The translations under genes and the position numbers were made by a program. The notes beneath the pieces are model-generated. The model had not been told where the DNA came from, searched no databases, and worked only from the letters and a program-made list of their open reading frames with translations. Positions 29,601 through 41,636 of a stretch of DNA of 64,000 nt are shown here, piece after piece (positions within the stretch are counted from its first letter, which is position 1; each line of letters opens with the position of its first letter). Source of the stretch: Margaritispora aquatica (taxonomy: Eukaryota > Ascomycota > Leotiomycetes > Helotiales > Discinellaceae); contig VJWN01000001.1 of assembly GCA_007644065.1 (NCBI GenBank), positions 262,340 through 326,339 on the forward strand. The letters are read 5' to 3'.

Positions 29601-32600
29601 GATCATCAACGGCACCTCTCCCATTTCATGGTCATAGCTTTGTCCCAGACTACTAACCGCTCTAATATATGTTCTATGACGCCATGTTCAGAGCTCCGCT
29701 TTGCTCACTTCAAAAGCTGGAAGGTCATCTCGCCTACTCATATATGTCATCTCAAGCCCTAACTATGTGCATTGCCGAGTTCGGATTCGGTGCACATAGC
29801 AGAGACGGAGGTCCTGCTGTATACAAATGGAGCGGGGCCTGAAATACGGGAGCGCGATTTGCTGTTCTTCTCAGCTAGAAGCGATACCTAACGTGGCAGT
29901 TAAGTAGCGTTGGTCCAGTTACATGAATAATACCCCTTATACTCTATAGAGATTCTTGAATTCACCTCAGAAGCAAAGAAACCTCGATTTCAAGGAAACG
30001 AGATGTCATCTCTCAAACCAACAACAATAGCCAAAAGAGATGGAAATGATATCTACTTATGGCACTTGACGGAATTATCACTTCTGAAATATTAAGATAT
30101 CCTTCAAGCTCACAAAAGGCACAAGTAAGCTCGTTAGAAATCATATATTAATGCAAATGCAAAACGAGAACTGAAGATCTATACACTAAAGACAACAAAA
30201 ATCGCAGAACTCAGAAGCGAACTCGTTTAACACGCAGATTTGAGGCCAGAGAAGCCAAAGAGCGTGTATATCTACAACAAAGGCAAGCGAGGTACTCAAA
30301 CCACACCGTGTATCTCCTATCTTCAGCCCCTTGACTTGAAGCGATTCCCAATTCGCAATCGCAATGACAACACCACAAAATCACCACAACTACCACCACC
30401 ACAGTACCATCAAAACCGTATCCATGTCCTCTTTGCTCCTCTGCCTCCTCTCCGGAAATCACAGCCAAGCTGCCTCCCATTCTATTTGTTTCCCTTCGCA
30501 ACCGCAAGGGCAATAGACGTTGTACTCGGCCTCATTAAGTTTCTCTTCATTTCTATCCATGTCTTTCTTGCAGAACTGCAAACTTTAAAAAGCCCATGAT
30601 CTTCCCTCTCATCTTCCGGTATGGCGCCACTTCGTCTTGTCAACTGTCAGCGTAAGGTAAGCCGTAACTCTAAATCTTCATCCTAAGTCATGTCCATTTG
30701 TCACCCAGATTAAACCGTAATTAATTCAGATAGAATTCCGATTTCAATTTTCATCTCCATCGCAACGGTCTCGGGCGCCGGATAAATCGCCCGCACAGCA
30801 GTGCAAGGAAAAACTGAATGGATACGAGATGAAGAAAGACCGCAGGGGCAAACGAACCAGGGAAAATGACCTAGACTTATATCATCAGCAACGAGGATTA
30901 CAGTGGCATAACAGACACCACCGTCCCGAATCCTCATCATCGGTACCTCCGTACGGATCTATCCACTGAACCCACAGCAAGCAAGCTCCTCGGTTCCGAA
31001 TCATCAACCCCAACCTCACATCACCTAGCAAAACCAAATCACACTGTTTTTGTCACCGGTTCATCCCCTAACCAGTCATTTCCCAAGCCCCGTATCTGCG
31101 TGGAATTCACCCGACCTGAGGGCCAGCCTCCCAAATTCCAATTCCAAGACCAATCTCATTCCCAACTCCAAAATGTCTCGGAGCGAACCCCAGTAGATCT
31201 TTCCTTGACGCCCATGACAACGATGAACGATTACGGACGCAAGATATCGTACTCCATGACGGCGGAGTCGCGGTCGAGGCGGTCAAAGTATAACCTGCAC
31301 CTCGACGTTGCGAGTTGCGACGTACATTAATTAAGCTCACAACTGAGGACGTCCATAATCTGAGAAGGCCTCGAGTACCCACCAATGAGTACGCAGGAAT
31401 TTCACTCACTATTAGCTGGGCTGCTAGGCGGCTGACCGCGCCTGTTACGTCCTCGCGCCGAGTAGCTTGCTCGTCTCGCGAATCGCAAGCTTCGCCGTAC
31501 TAGTAATCCAGAGAGGTCACCTACTAAGTACTCGTCCCTGACGTCGTAATGCTACTTCATCCCCAACACAAAGATCGCAATCGCTACTGCAGAGGTTCAT
31601 GCTTCCATGTACGCTGACAGCTTGCGTGCACATGTCAGCAGCACCACGTCCACCCTCGCCGTTCCTCCCTGCCACCCAGGAACAAGGACACAAAGAGATC
31701 GCTGATCGCTCCTCCCCGACACTCCGTGGCTCCGCTCCACCCCACTTCTCCTCCCAAAGAGGCGCGCTCGCCGTTCCGGTGAGAGCAACCTGGAAAAGTC
31801 TTGAGTGAAGGTTCAACCTCGGTTAATGCCCCGAGCACAGAGTACAAAGCTCTCCAAATCCTTGTGCCCTTCTTTCCCAATCCCTAGTCTTTTGTGTTCC
31901 CTGTCATCCGCTCCCTGAAGATTCGATCAATCCCTTGATCCCCAAGAAACTCTCAAGGTTGCTCACCTCTCCCAGCGAGCGGAGCCCTCACCCACCTATT
32001 CCGTACAGGGAAGGAGGGAAGATCAATCACCTATCGATAGCAGCAACTTACTGGCGTGTACGGGTCGGAATAGAGTTCATAGCGGAGACAGGGAAATTGC
32101 TTGCTGGTAAAGTTAAAGCATCCTCGGTCCAGGCACCTCTCCTGAAGGAAAACCCAAGATTCAAGAAACCAGGGCAGAGGAGAGAAATCTCGAATACACA
32201 AGGCTGAGTGGGTGCTTTGAGCTTCTTGATTGTCACAAGATACCGTTCTCGTAGACGACGAATCTTTTGACCTCACTTGCACAAACTATGCTGGTTTCAT
32301 GCAAAACATTACTAAGAGTTCTCGGTGCAGAAACCATTTCTGTCTCTTTCTCCTCAGGAACATCAATAATGCAAAAAAGACAACAGCAACCCCACCGTCC
32401 GAGCGAGGCTATCGAATCATCTGGCCTTTTGATCCTCATCCTGATCAGAACTTTCATCATCCCCAACTCCGCCAATAACAGAATTCAAATATTGAATCTG
32501 AGCGTATCCACCCTTTCTCACTCCAATGAGAAGCTATTAAATCCCATAAGGCTGTACGCAAAGCCCACTGAACCTGGTCCAGAGTATTGCTTTTCCCCAC

Positions 32601-35540
32601 ACTACCACACGGGATGTGCGCCCTCCCGTCTGTTTGATGCCAAACTTGTAACTTGTTTGATCAACTGCCGATGCCAGCGGTACATTTACTGTATCTGCCT
32701 TCCACTTCTTGTCCCCATGAAGACAGAAGTATCCTCGTGCCACCAATGAACGTGTACATGCTTTCAAGCTCACCGTGGTATGCTCCCACCAAAACATAAA
32801 CGTCTTGCTTGATCGACGCACTATCGAATCCGTTTATCTTCAGCCCAGTGCCAAGATCCAATAATCACATCAACGGCAAAGACTGATACACAATTCCACC
32901 AGTACGAGAAAAGAAAAGAATATGACGCTCACTATCATAGTACTCGTATGATGAGAAAAAAAAGCAGTTGATATTGAAAATATTCTCCACGCGCGACACC
33001 CGCCAACAGAGGCCCGCCCGTCATCATACTTCTGTGACTAAGTCGTGCACAGCCTTTAGAACTATCTTTCAACACACAGCCAAAGCACAAACGCAAAGAA
33101 AATAAAACATAAAGATATGACCACAAAACCTTGGCAAAGACCGAGAGCACTTAATTGACATGTTTAGTGGGTCTGAAAAGTGTATGGAATGATTGACATG
33201 TTGCACTCGCAAATTATCATGACGTGATCCGCTTTGTTGTTGTCAAGGCGCAACGTGTACCAATATCTCTACATCACGATCCTCCTGTTTGACGTTGCTA
33301 TGCCAAAGTCCTCTCATTAATCAAAAGAAAGTTAAAGGATCCATAACTCTCACGGTCCTCGACTGTCCAAATGGTACAGGGAGGTACTGACGCCTGACCT
33401 CCACCGTTATCATCTAGAATCTTGCTTGAGCGCGACTTCGCATGCTGTTTATTTCAAAGACGGGTCTTGATGCACCCGCAGCCTAAAAAGAAAACCACTT
33501 AGCGCTCATGAAGCTTTAAAAATGGAGGGATTGATAAAGATCAGCTACCTAGGAAGGTCCTGTGAGCGAAACAGGCATTTTACCGAGAGTTCCAATTCAT
33601 GTCAAAGAAAGGAAAGTAACGCTCAACCTCAAAATGATCTGACAGAGGGAAATCTATTTCTTTTCTCACGATCGACCCACCAAACTCTCATTTTAACCTC
33701 ATGATGATCTTCCATATGAGCTGATTTTGAGTCGCAACTAGAGCTAAAAGATTCCGATATCTTCAAGCTCTTGACTCAAAAGTCATTATATAACGACGAT
33801 CTCATCTCATCCCTCACCGCCACAAAACGCGGCAACCAGAAGAAGAAACATGTTAGGTTTAAGTTCAAGGATCGAGATGCATGCTAAGCTTTCGATGGAG
33901 CTCAGGGCTGAGACGAAGTGAAGATTAAGAATTGCAGCTCGAGGGAAGGCTGAAAATGCCCACTTGGGATACTAAGCCAATTCTACACGCCACCAACTCT
34001 GTAAAACCTCGTGAAGGCGGCGAAGCAAATGATGAGTTGAATCTTCTGTGCTTCTCTCCACCAACATCGAGTTTATCCCGAGCCGGTACGTCTTGCTTGC
34101 TTCCGCTTGGTTATCGCTATTTCCTCCAACAGTGTGCTGGAAAGATGCATGTCCGTGCAGTGCAAGCAGGTCCTTTGGCTCGGGTGCAATTTTAGCACCT
34201 GACTATCATGTTCATCCTACGGTGAGGATTTGGGGTTGTACCTTACCTGTTGGTGATGACTTGGTTCCTTGCAAGGCGGATGATCCTTCTCGCTGAAAAA
34301 TGGCAACAGAGGCTTAAGCTCTATAATGCGGTATTATTAGGATCGATGGTTATCGATCCTATGGGGGGCAGCAATTTGCAACTGGTGTAAGCAGTGTTGA
34401 GGAGAGCCGGTTTGGCTCGATCAAAAGAGACAAGAGTTTAGGAATAAGCTTCCCTCAGGCCCCTTGCAGCGGAGAAGCTTTGTGCAAGGCATTTACTCCC
34501 CCCCAGGCTTTAAGCGAAACCTATGGAGAAGTCACGACTTTCTGCTCTGTTGGAAGAACGATAGTATATCTAACCAATCCGAGACAGACATGGTAGGCAC
34601 TGAGTATCAGAAGACCAGAGAGAGCCAGAGGTAGTTTGCTGGGACTTGCAGTGAGTTTTCTATTGAGCTGCATTGGACTGAAACTTATCCTTGCGTCCCC
34701 CACGTCGTCCCATGATCTTCCATTTGATGACGAGACCTAGTGTTTAAAGCTCGAAGACTACATGCTGCTTCGAGTTCAAACGTTTGAGCATTTGTTTGAC
34801 GGCGGAGATCGACAGACTTTTGGGGCATCCAAAAGATGTTTCGAAATGGTTATTCTATTGAAACGTCAACGGTGCAAGAACTCCTGAGACATGCAAGAAA
34901 TTGGCAACCAGTCATTTGATCACGTTAACAGTTAGCAGAGTAAAGCTTTGAAGTCAGGGCGTTAGAGCCTGCGACTGCCGTGGGTTCGAGAACCATCTTT
35001 CGGGTATTATTAGGTCATGGAGAGAGCACTTGATGAAGAGAGCTGTCTTTGGGTCACCGCATTTGAAATGCTGAATTCCTCGGCATGGTAGGAATCTACC
35101 TGATCGGCCATTCCTTCTAGCCAAAAGGAAAGTGATCACCGATATCTGGCTGAGAATCCCCGAAATCGAACTGGAGAGACAAAAGCAAATCTAGACTTTT
35201 GACCTAGACAATAGGGGCCGATTGCCAACATTTGTTTTAGCTGCGTTCGTTGCGCAAGATAGGAGAATTAATAGAAGGATTATGGAAGGTATTCAGAAAT
35301 CTTTTCCCCACCCACCTATGTCTATCCTGGCTGGGGAATCCATCCCCCCATTGCGAGCAACATGAGACCTGGTGGGACGCAGATCGTGATGCTGTTGAAG
35401 CAGCAACACAAATAATGAAGCTATTCACATCGGCTGAGTAGATCCCGTTCTAGAGGAGAACTACACCACCCTCCAAGCCCAATGGCATTAAGCAGTGAGC
35501 TGTTTTTGGACCCCTTACCTCAGGTTTGCTTCTCTAGCGC
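29601..35540. other. Gene-poor stretch, middle part of the gene desert
   Basis: No supported gene. Base composition varies: 31400-31800 is more GC-rich and therefore open in several frames at once. A tRNA-box-B-like GGGTTCGAGAACC occurs near 34981 without a cloverleaf. Confidence 0.6.
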
Positions 35541-35770
35541 AGAATACTTACTTAGTAGGCAATCCGTTTAGGATAGCCTGAACCATGATCTGGTCATCGA
35601 AAGTAAGTACTAACGCGATGATCCTTGCAAACACGCCAGACGCGCGATACTTGGACGCACTAAAAAGTACGAATTAGGGGATACCTATGTCATTCTTGCT
35701 GGAATCGGAATAACAATAAGGGGTGGTTTTCCACATAGCCTCCCACTGCATGAGCTTCACGATCGTGGAA
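35541..35770 (-). mobile_element. Decayed Copia-type gag-like fragment
   Basis: On the minus strand about 35625-35550 reads LTFDDQIMVQAILNGLPTK before a stop. This resembles the conserved middle of Ty1/Copia gag (UBN2-type) polyproteins, where a D-D-x-I motif is followed by ILxxLP. Upstream codons are interrupted by stops. A related fragment lies at about 49830-49770. No LTRs, reverse transcriptase or integrase were found. Confidence 0.4.
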
Positions 35771-38700
35771 GTAAAGGGTTAAGCCCTCGGTTATCTTTCA
35801 GGGTGCAGGTCTTGTGAGATCTGATACTTTGTTGATTTTGGTCGAAAGAATCTGCAAAATTCCTGCACACAAATATCAGCAAGACATGTTCCAAAATGAG
35901 CCACCTCGACAACAATTTCATCAACACGGTCCCCAGTCTATGGATGATGGGACACCATTCCAAACATGAAGATCTCCGCTTCAGCCATAAACTCAGAGGT
36001 GGACTTGTCGTGACCTCCAGAAAGTGCCATTGTGGGATGTAGCTTCATGGTGAACTGGGAAGACGGGTTGAAATGCCATGTTTCTCAAATCGTGGAATGC
36101 CCCAGGTACTTTAAATCAGGTATTCTGGAAATCGACGAAATGGGAAGAGGCTGGAACAAGCGGGAGAATTTCCATGCGAACATGCCACTTGGAGGAGGCC
36201 AGGGTATCGTGGTCCAGTTCCTGGCCCGCATGCCGCGGTGCTCCCCATTGGCTTCAAGTGATGAGTTTGGGTGCTTCGTGCAGCTTGCGACCAGTGCAGC
36301 TTCATTCATTTTTGCAGTGTTTCCGAAGGTTTGGATTCGGAGGTAACCAGTTCGTATTGAGCGAGGTGCAAAGGAGATCGATCTGGCGAAAATTTCAAAT
36401 TTATCTTCCGTTGTCTTCTCGTTGCATGTTGTGATCATATTTCAATTTTGTTTGTCATCGCGGTACCCACTAGATCTCCCGAGACAAAGGCAGGAGAAGA
36501 CGCCATTAGACCATGCTCGCTCGACGGAAGGCTTGCCCCGGAGAACCTTGATAGCTCTCTGCCCAATGATATGATCTATGGTCGGATAAATAATGGACCT
36601 AGCCTGCTCGACGCTATCTAGATTGGATGAATAGCAAGTTGAACTTGGCACTAAGCACCATCCAAAATCTTCCTTCTAGCGAAAGTCTCCAACAGAATGG
36701 TTCCAAGTCCGACTCTGGTGTAGGTAGTGAAGCCTAGCTCAGAGTTGCTAGCTAACGACATTAATGACGTGGACGGCCACTGTGAGTTTTCAAAGAGTTT
36801 TTTTTCTCCCTACAAACATTCATGCCGATAATCATTTCTATTATTGTCTGTAGTCTTTTGATTCGTTGTCCTGCGGTTATTTTGGTAAGAGGACAACATA
36901 GCACGTGCATAATACCTGGAAGGTATCTTGTGGTATGTGTAACATCTTTACGAAGAAATATAGTATGCAGTGTAATGTAATAAGCTTGGAAGCACATGTG
37001 GACATGTGCATATCTTGGTACTAGCATGCTCTCCCAACAGCTTTTGACGTGTGGGAGCGTAAATGTTTGACTCTGTAGTAAGAGCAAGACATTTGATGGA
37101 AAAGGCCGAGCTGATAAGATTTCGTCGTGTTTGTGAGAAGGGAGTTTTCTTTTCTTTATGTTCAGTTGCCAAAGTTCTGTTTTGAGAAGATCAACTTGAC
37201 ACAATTGGCAAATCCACAGCCAAGGTTGAGTACCGAGACTCGGTCTCTCTTTTTCATACGCCACTTTTTTAAAAGGGCCGTCTTGGAATAGTTGAACTTG
37301 AGTAATGAAGATCTTTCCATCTTTGCTGATATCTTCTTCTCATTCATCAGCATGGCCATCAAAAGATATCAATCCAAGGAGTGGTCACCAAATCGAGGCA
37401 CACTGGATCAAGGTTACTAGTTTTAACACGGTGAGACGTTTTCACCCTGTCATATTGGTGAAGAAACCTTCCGTTATGGCTGGATTGGGTAAATACGTTG
37501 GTGGAGAGGTCAGTGCATGATGCATATGAAGCCGCTGTGCAAAACTCGAAATGGCTTTGAGTTGTGCTTTGTGCCTCACTTCCTGCATAAGTCACAACCC
37601 GTTGTCATCACGAGCACCCTGCAACCTCAGTTGTGTCTCCGCTCTTCGGTTCGCTATTGACATTTGTCCAATTAATCTTCAGCTCAGCCATCTCTTTCGA
37701 CATGAAAAATCTCTGTGCATTCAATATAACGGAGGTAGCGGGTCGATCCATGATTCGTCTAAAAGCGTGATTGAAGTGCTGATTATTGCGTACAATTCCC
37801 AGGCCGGAAGTGCAGACCGAACCGATGCAGATGCGGCTTCGGGAATCGTCCAAGGTCGTATTCTTCGTGGAGCTACATCTGCTGCCGCCAGATAAACAGC
37901 CCATCGAACCGTTGCTATGTTGCTCTGTGCAGTTGTTGCCCGAGCCGTGCCGTCGATATCGATAGAAGAGAGATTGCATCCCCAGCTATCCTCCCGTTGA
38001 ACCTCGTCTCCATGTCTTGACCGTTGAAATACGGGTTTGTCCTTCCTCTTGATGCCATGTGTGTTTCCTTACCCTTCTTTTCTTTTGCCGCATGGCTTCG
38101 AGACATAAATGCTCCTGGTCCACTGTTGGGGCGAGAGCAATGCTTCACTCCCTTCGATGGCGACGACGCCTCTGACACGGGGATGGAGCTCCATACAGTC
38201 CAAATAATCTGTGTGCGAGTCCACCTCGAGAAGGCTTGCATGGCATGGCATGAGCTTGCAGGTCGCATGAATGTGGGATGGGGGTCCCTGAAAAAGGGCT
38301 TTCGACAGCCCTGCAATTTGGCCACCCCACGCAGCGCCTCAATCACTGGCTCACCTGGGTTTGTTTAGCTCCAGATCCGGGTTGGGAGAAGGTAGTGGAG
38401 GTACAGGAGAGAGCACAAAGGGGCCATTGAAGAAAGACGGAGATGTCCGTGTTGAGCCATTAGAAAAGAAAGTCCCAGAGGTGTGTTGTGTATCTTGGTG
38501 TCATTTAGCAGCATGTGGCAGAGACAGGACGCGTTCAAAAAGCGTGATTGGTGATGATTGATAACACGAACAGGAGAAAGGAAAGTAGTATTGACCTTTG
38601 GATGCGACGTTGTGGTGGAGAGGAGGCTGAGTGAAGTAAGGAGAATGGTGCGATTGTCAGTGGTTGAAGAAATTTGGTGGAAAGCACAAGATAATTCCCA

Positions 38701-41034
38701 GCTAGGTAGGGAGCGCAATATCGCAAGCTCGTTGGCCGAGGAGACGCTCACGATATGTCAACAACACTTCAACGGGTTGGAAGACAGCGTATCGTGATCG
38801 CGAAATTGATTATGAGATTGAACACTTCAATGGTTATGTGTTCATCTTGATCATGGGACTGAACAGGCGAACAGGTGCGGTGAGCTTACACCTTCTATTG
38901 GACAAGACACTTAGAAATCACCTTAACACTCACTTCAAAAGGGAATAAGCGAATAAATGGAACTGACAAGCGAGTGAGCGATAGGAACCGTGAGATTACA
39001 TCTTCTGCCTTTCAGCTCTTGAGATTATTCCGTTCTCCTCGGCCAGTCTTTTACATGTCGATTATCGTGTTAGCTTTGCTCCAAGGGATTTGCCGAAACC
39101 CCTTTTGCTTTCTCATTTTCTCCCGCAGAGCTGGATACTCTTCGAGACCGATGGTGCATCACTAGCTAGAACACTATCTAGAAGGAAAATGTGTAAGTTC
39201 CTAGTACTGGGGTCGCTTTAAAAATGCCACTATTCCCAGTGTTTGGGCCTCCAAGCAATCCAGTGTAGACTAGCTAAATAAGATCAGTCGCTAACGCAAG
39301 TGTTCCTTATTGACGAATTCAACTAATACTTGAATGTCATTGCCGTCAGTTACCTAGGACACTGGAAGCTATTCAAGTCTTTGGCTAAGGAATATGAAAA
39401 TGGCGGGATCTTGTTGATAGCGGGGCAAGATGATCTTCGAACATGGCTATTCTCTCCTCAATACCCCCTTCCAACAGACCACCAATAGCAACTAGGAACA
39501 CACTTCCACTGGTCGTTCGTTCCAATTCATCCACAGTGATGTGAAGGCTTTTCGGCTTCTTTCAGCCATTTTTAAGCCCTGGCAGGAAGAGGCACAAATT
39601 GTTCCCCGTGCATGTTGTTGACATGTCCTTCTACTCATCCAGCCTGCCCCGGAAAAGACTGTACTCGTGTGCTCATGTAACAAAAACACCTTTGAACCCT
39701 CAGCTCAACGACAACACACGTACAAACGCTGCGACTTCGATTTCATCCCCTTCAGACACACTACGCATGCGGGATACAAAGTACATGTAACATATAGTCC
39801 ATTCAGCTTACATGCACCCCATTGTCTTCGACTTGTCCTATAACCCCTCGATCTCGCGTCAACTATATATCCACTTCTAGTTCTACCTACCAACCAACTA
39901 CCATTATTTCTCTTTCCTTTTCCCCTGCTTTTTGGTGTCCTATTCGCACCACACAAATACTCACCTACTCAACCACACCCCGAGGTCATTCTCTCTTCTT
40001 TTCACGCAGTATTCGACACTTTTTGAATAACAAGGGCATACCAGAGAGACGTTGATATTGCAGTTGGATTGTGCACGTTTCGTCGCTCCTTCATTCAAGT
40101 ACATGCCTGTCATTTCTCTAGGATCTTGGAGCATCCCTACTCTGTGCCCTTGCATTTGGTCAAACCCCCTCGTCCATAACCTGGCTTGCATCCAGCCTAT
40201 CCATCTTTCAATCCCCAGTTCCCACGAAAGGTCCAAGCAATTAATTGCTGCCCTACATCCACTTCCAAACCTTGAGCCTTCCATTCTCGAATAACACAGT
40301 CGTACTCTGTCGAGCTACTGCACAGTACAACTTCGTCTTTGACCTTGAAGAACCCTTACGTTTGTCTTGACGACATCAGCACCAAAGTCAGGCAATTGAG
40401 GCAGGAATTCAACAGGGAGAGCCGCAGGGAAAAAGGAGTGCACTTGCAACTTGTTGTTGGACGTGTAGGAAGGGAAAAGCATTCGACACTCGCAGTTTCA
40501 CGCTTTGGCATTACTCGGAATACCCGGTGCAGTGCATCGCCCACGAAAACTACAACACATCCGAGACGAACGCATTGGCTATTTTCGGTATTCGCCCTTC
40601 AGCTTCAGCACCAGCTCTTTGACACATCAATTGTGACTGCCGTCCATTGGTTCGGTTGAGGTGTTTGAACATCTCCTACGTTGTCTGCCGACAACGCTTT
40701 TCTCTAACGCGGGATCAAAGCATAAGGTCCAGGCACCTTCCGAGCCCATCGACCTGGGATCAGTCACTCGCAGAGATCCCTCCTGCTTTGTCCTGTTGTT
40801 ATCGTCTCGAGGTTGATAGAGAGAGGTACGAGGGTTTGCAGAGCCTAGGTACTGGAGGAGACGTCAAACACAAACGCGCAGTGAGAATTGAAGGACAACT
40901 GGGAAGACGGCCGGCAGAAGGAAGGAAATACAAACTACGATCCGGCATTGCGACTCAATTCTTTACTTATTTTTTTGCATGACGAGTGGGTAACTGGAGA
41001 AGTCGCCCGAAACCCTTGAATCGAACCCGATTAG
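35771..41034. other. Gene-poor stretch upstream of the RasGEF gene
   Basis: No supported gene. The ORFs of 100-167 codons at 36085-36438, 36761-37264, 37551-37979 and 38024-38368 overlap open frames on the other strand and show no recognisable motif. The last 1-2 kb, C/T-rich in places (39822-39960, 40080-40300), may be promoter or leader of the CDC25-type gene. Confidence 0.55.
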
Positions 41035-41253
41035 GTATGCAGCCTCCCGTGCTCTGTGCGTGTGCTTGTGCTGGGTGCTGGGTGCTGGGCAGCCCTTGGA
41101 ATTTTTGGACGAGGTGGAGTGAAGGTGGTCAGAGGTGGCAGTGGCATTCCAAAGGCCCCTCACTGCATTCCTTTCCTTCTTGCCCTTGTGCACAACTAAA
41201 TATCTTGAAAACTCTTGATCGATGATCTCTAACTAATTCTCTGTTTTGTGTAG
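41035..41253 (+). other. Candidate 5' UTR intron of the RasGEF gene
   Basis: A GTATGC donor at 41035, a CTAAC branch site near 41229 and a pyrimidine-rich TTTTGTGTAG acceptor ending at 41253 would define a 219-bp intron, 384 bp upstream of the start codon. Leader introns are common in long-leader fungal regulatory genes. Inferred from motifs only. Confidence 0.45.
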
Positions 41254-41636
41254 ATCAGCGATTGCCTTACCCAACCTCTCGTCCAGTCCTGTACACAATC
41301 CACCAACCGATCAATCAATCAGTCACTAACTAAATAAACACTCTCCTGGACCTCCAACTTCCCTGGAAGGAACGTGCAGTGAATCCTGGACACTGGACTC
41401 GACTCGATACGCATTGATATACTGCTCAGATCCGCACACCACAAGACACTTGTTGTTCGACTCGTTGATCGACTTCCATTACGCCTGAACACTCACTCAA
41501 TCTCGTGGCCGCCGTGTTTTAAAGTGCTTGGACAAGAAGATATCTGGAGTTTAGAGAGAACAATACATCAAGTCACGGTCCACATCCCACCTAAGACAAT
41601 ACAGCGTTGCATGGTAACCTCCAAGGATTGCCCATA

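Noticed and set aside
31500..31830. Several overlapping ORFs
   Set aside because: A GC-rich patch opens many frames at once; none has protein-like motifs.
34940..35000. GGGTTCGAGAACC resembling a tRNA T-arm
   Set aside because: The T stem has a mismatch and there is no matching acceptor stem; treated as chance or a remnant.
36761..37264. 167-codon minus-strand ORF
   Set aside because: No domain, erratic composition, unsupported by neighbours.
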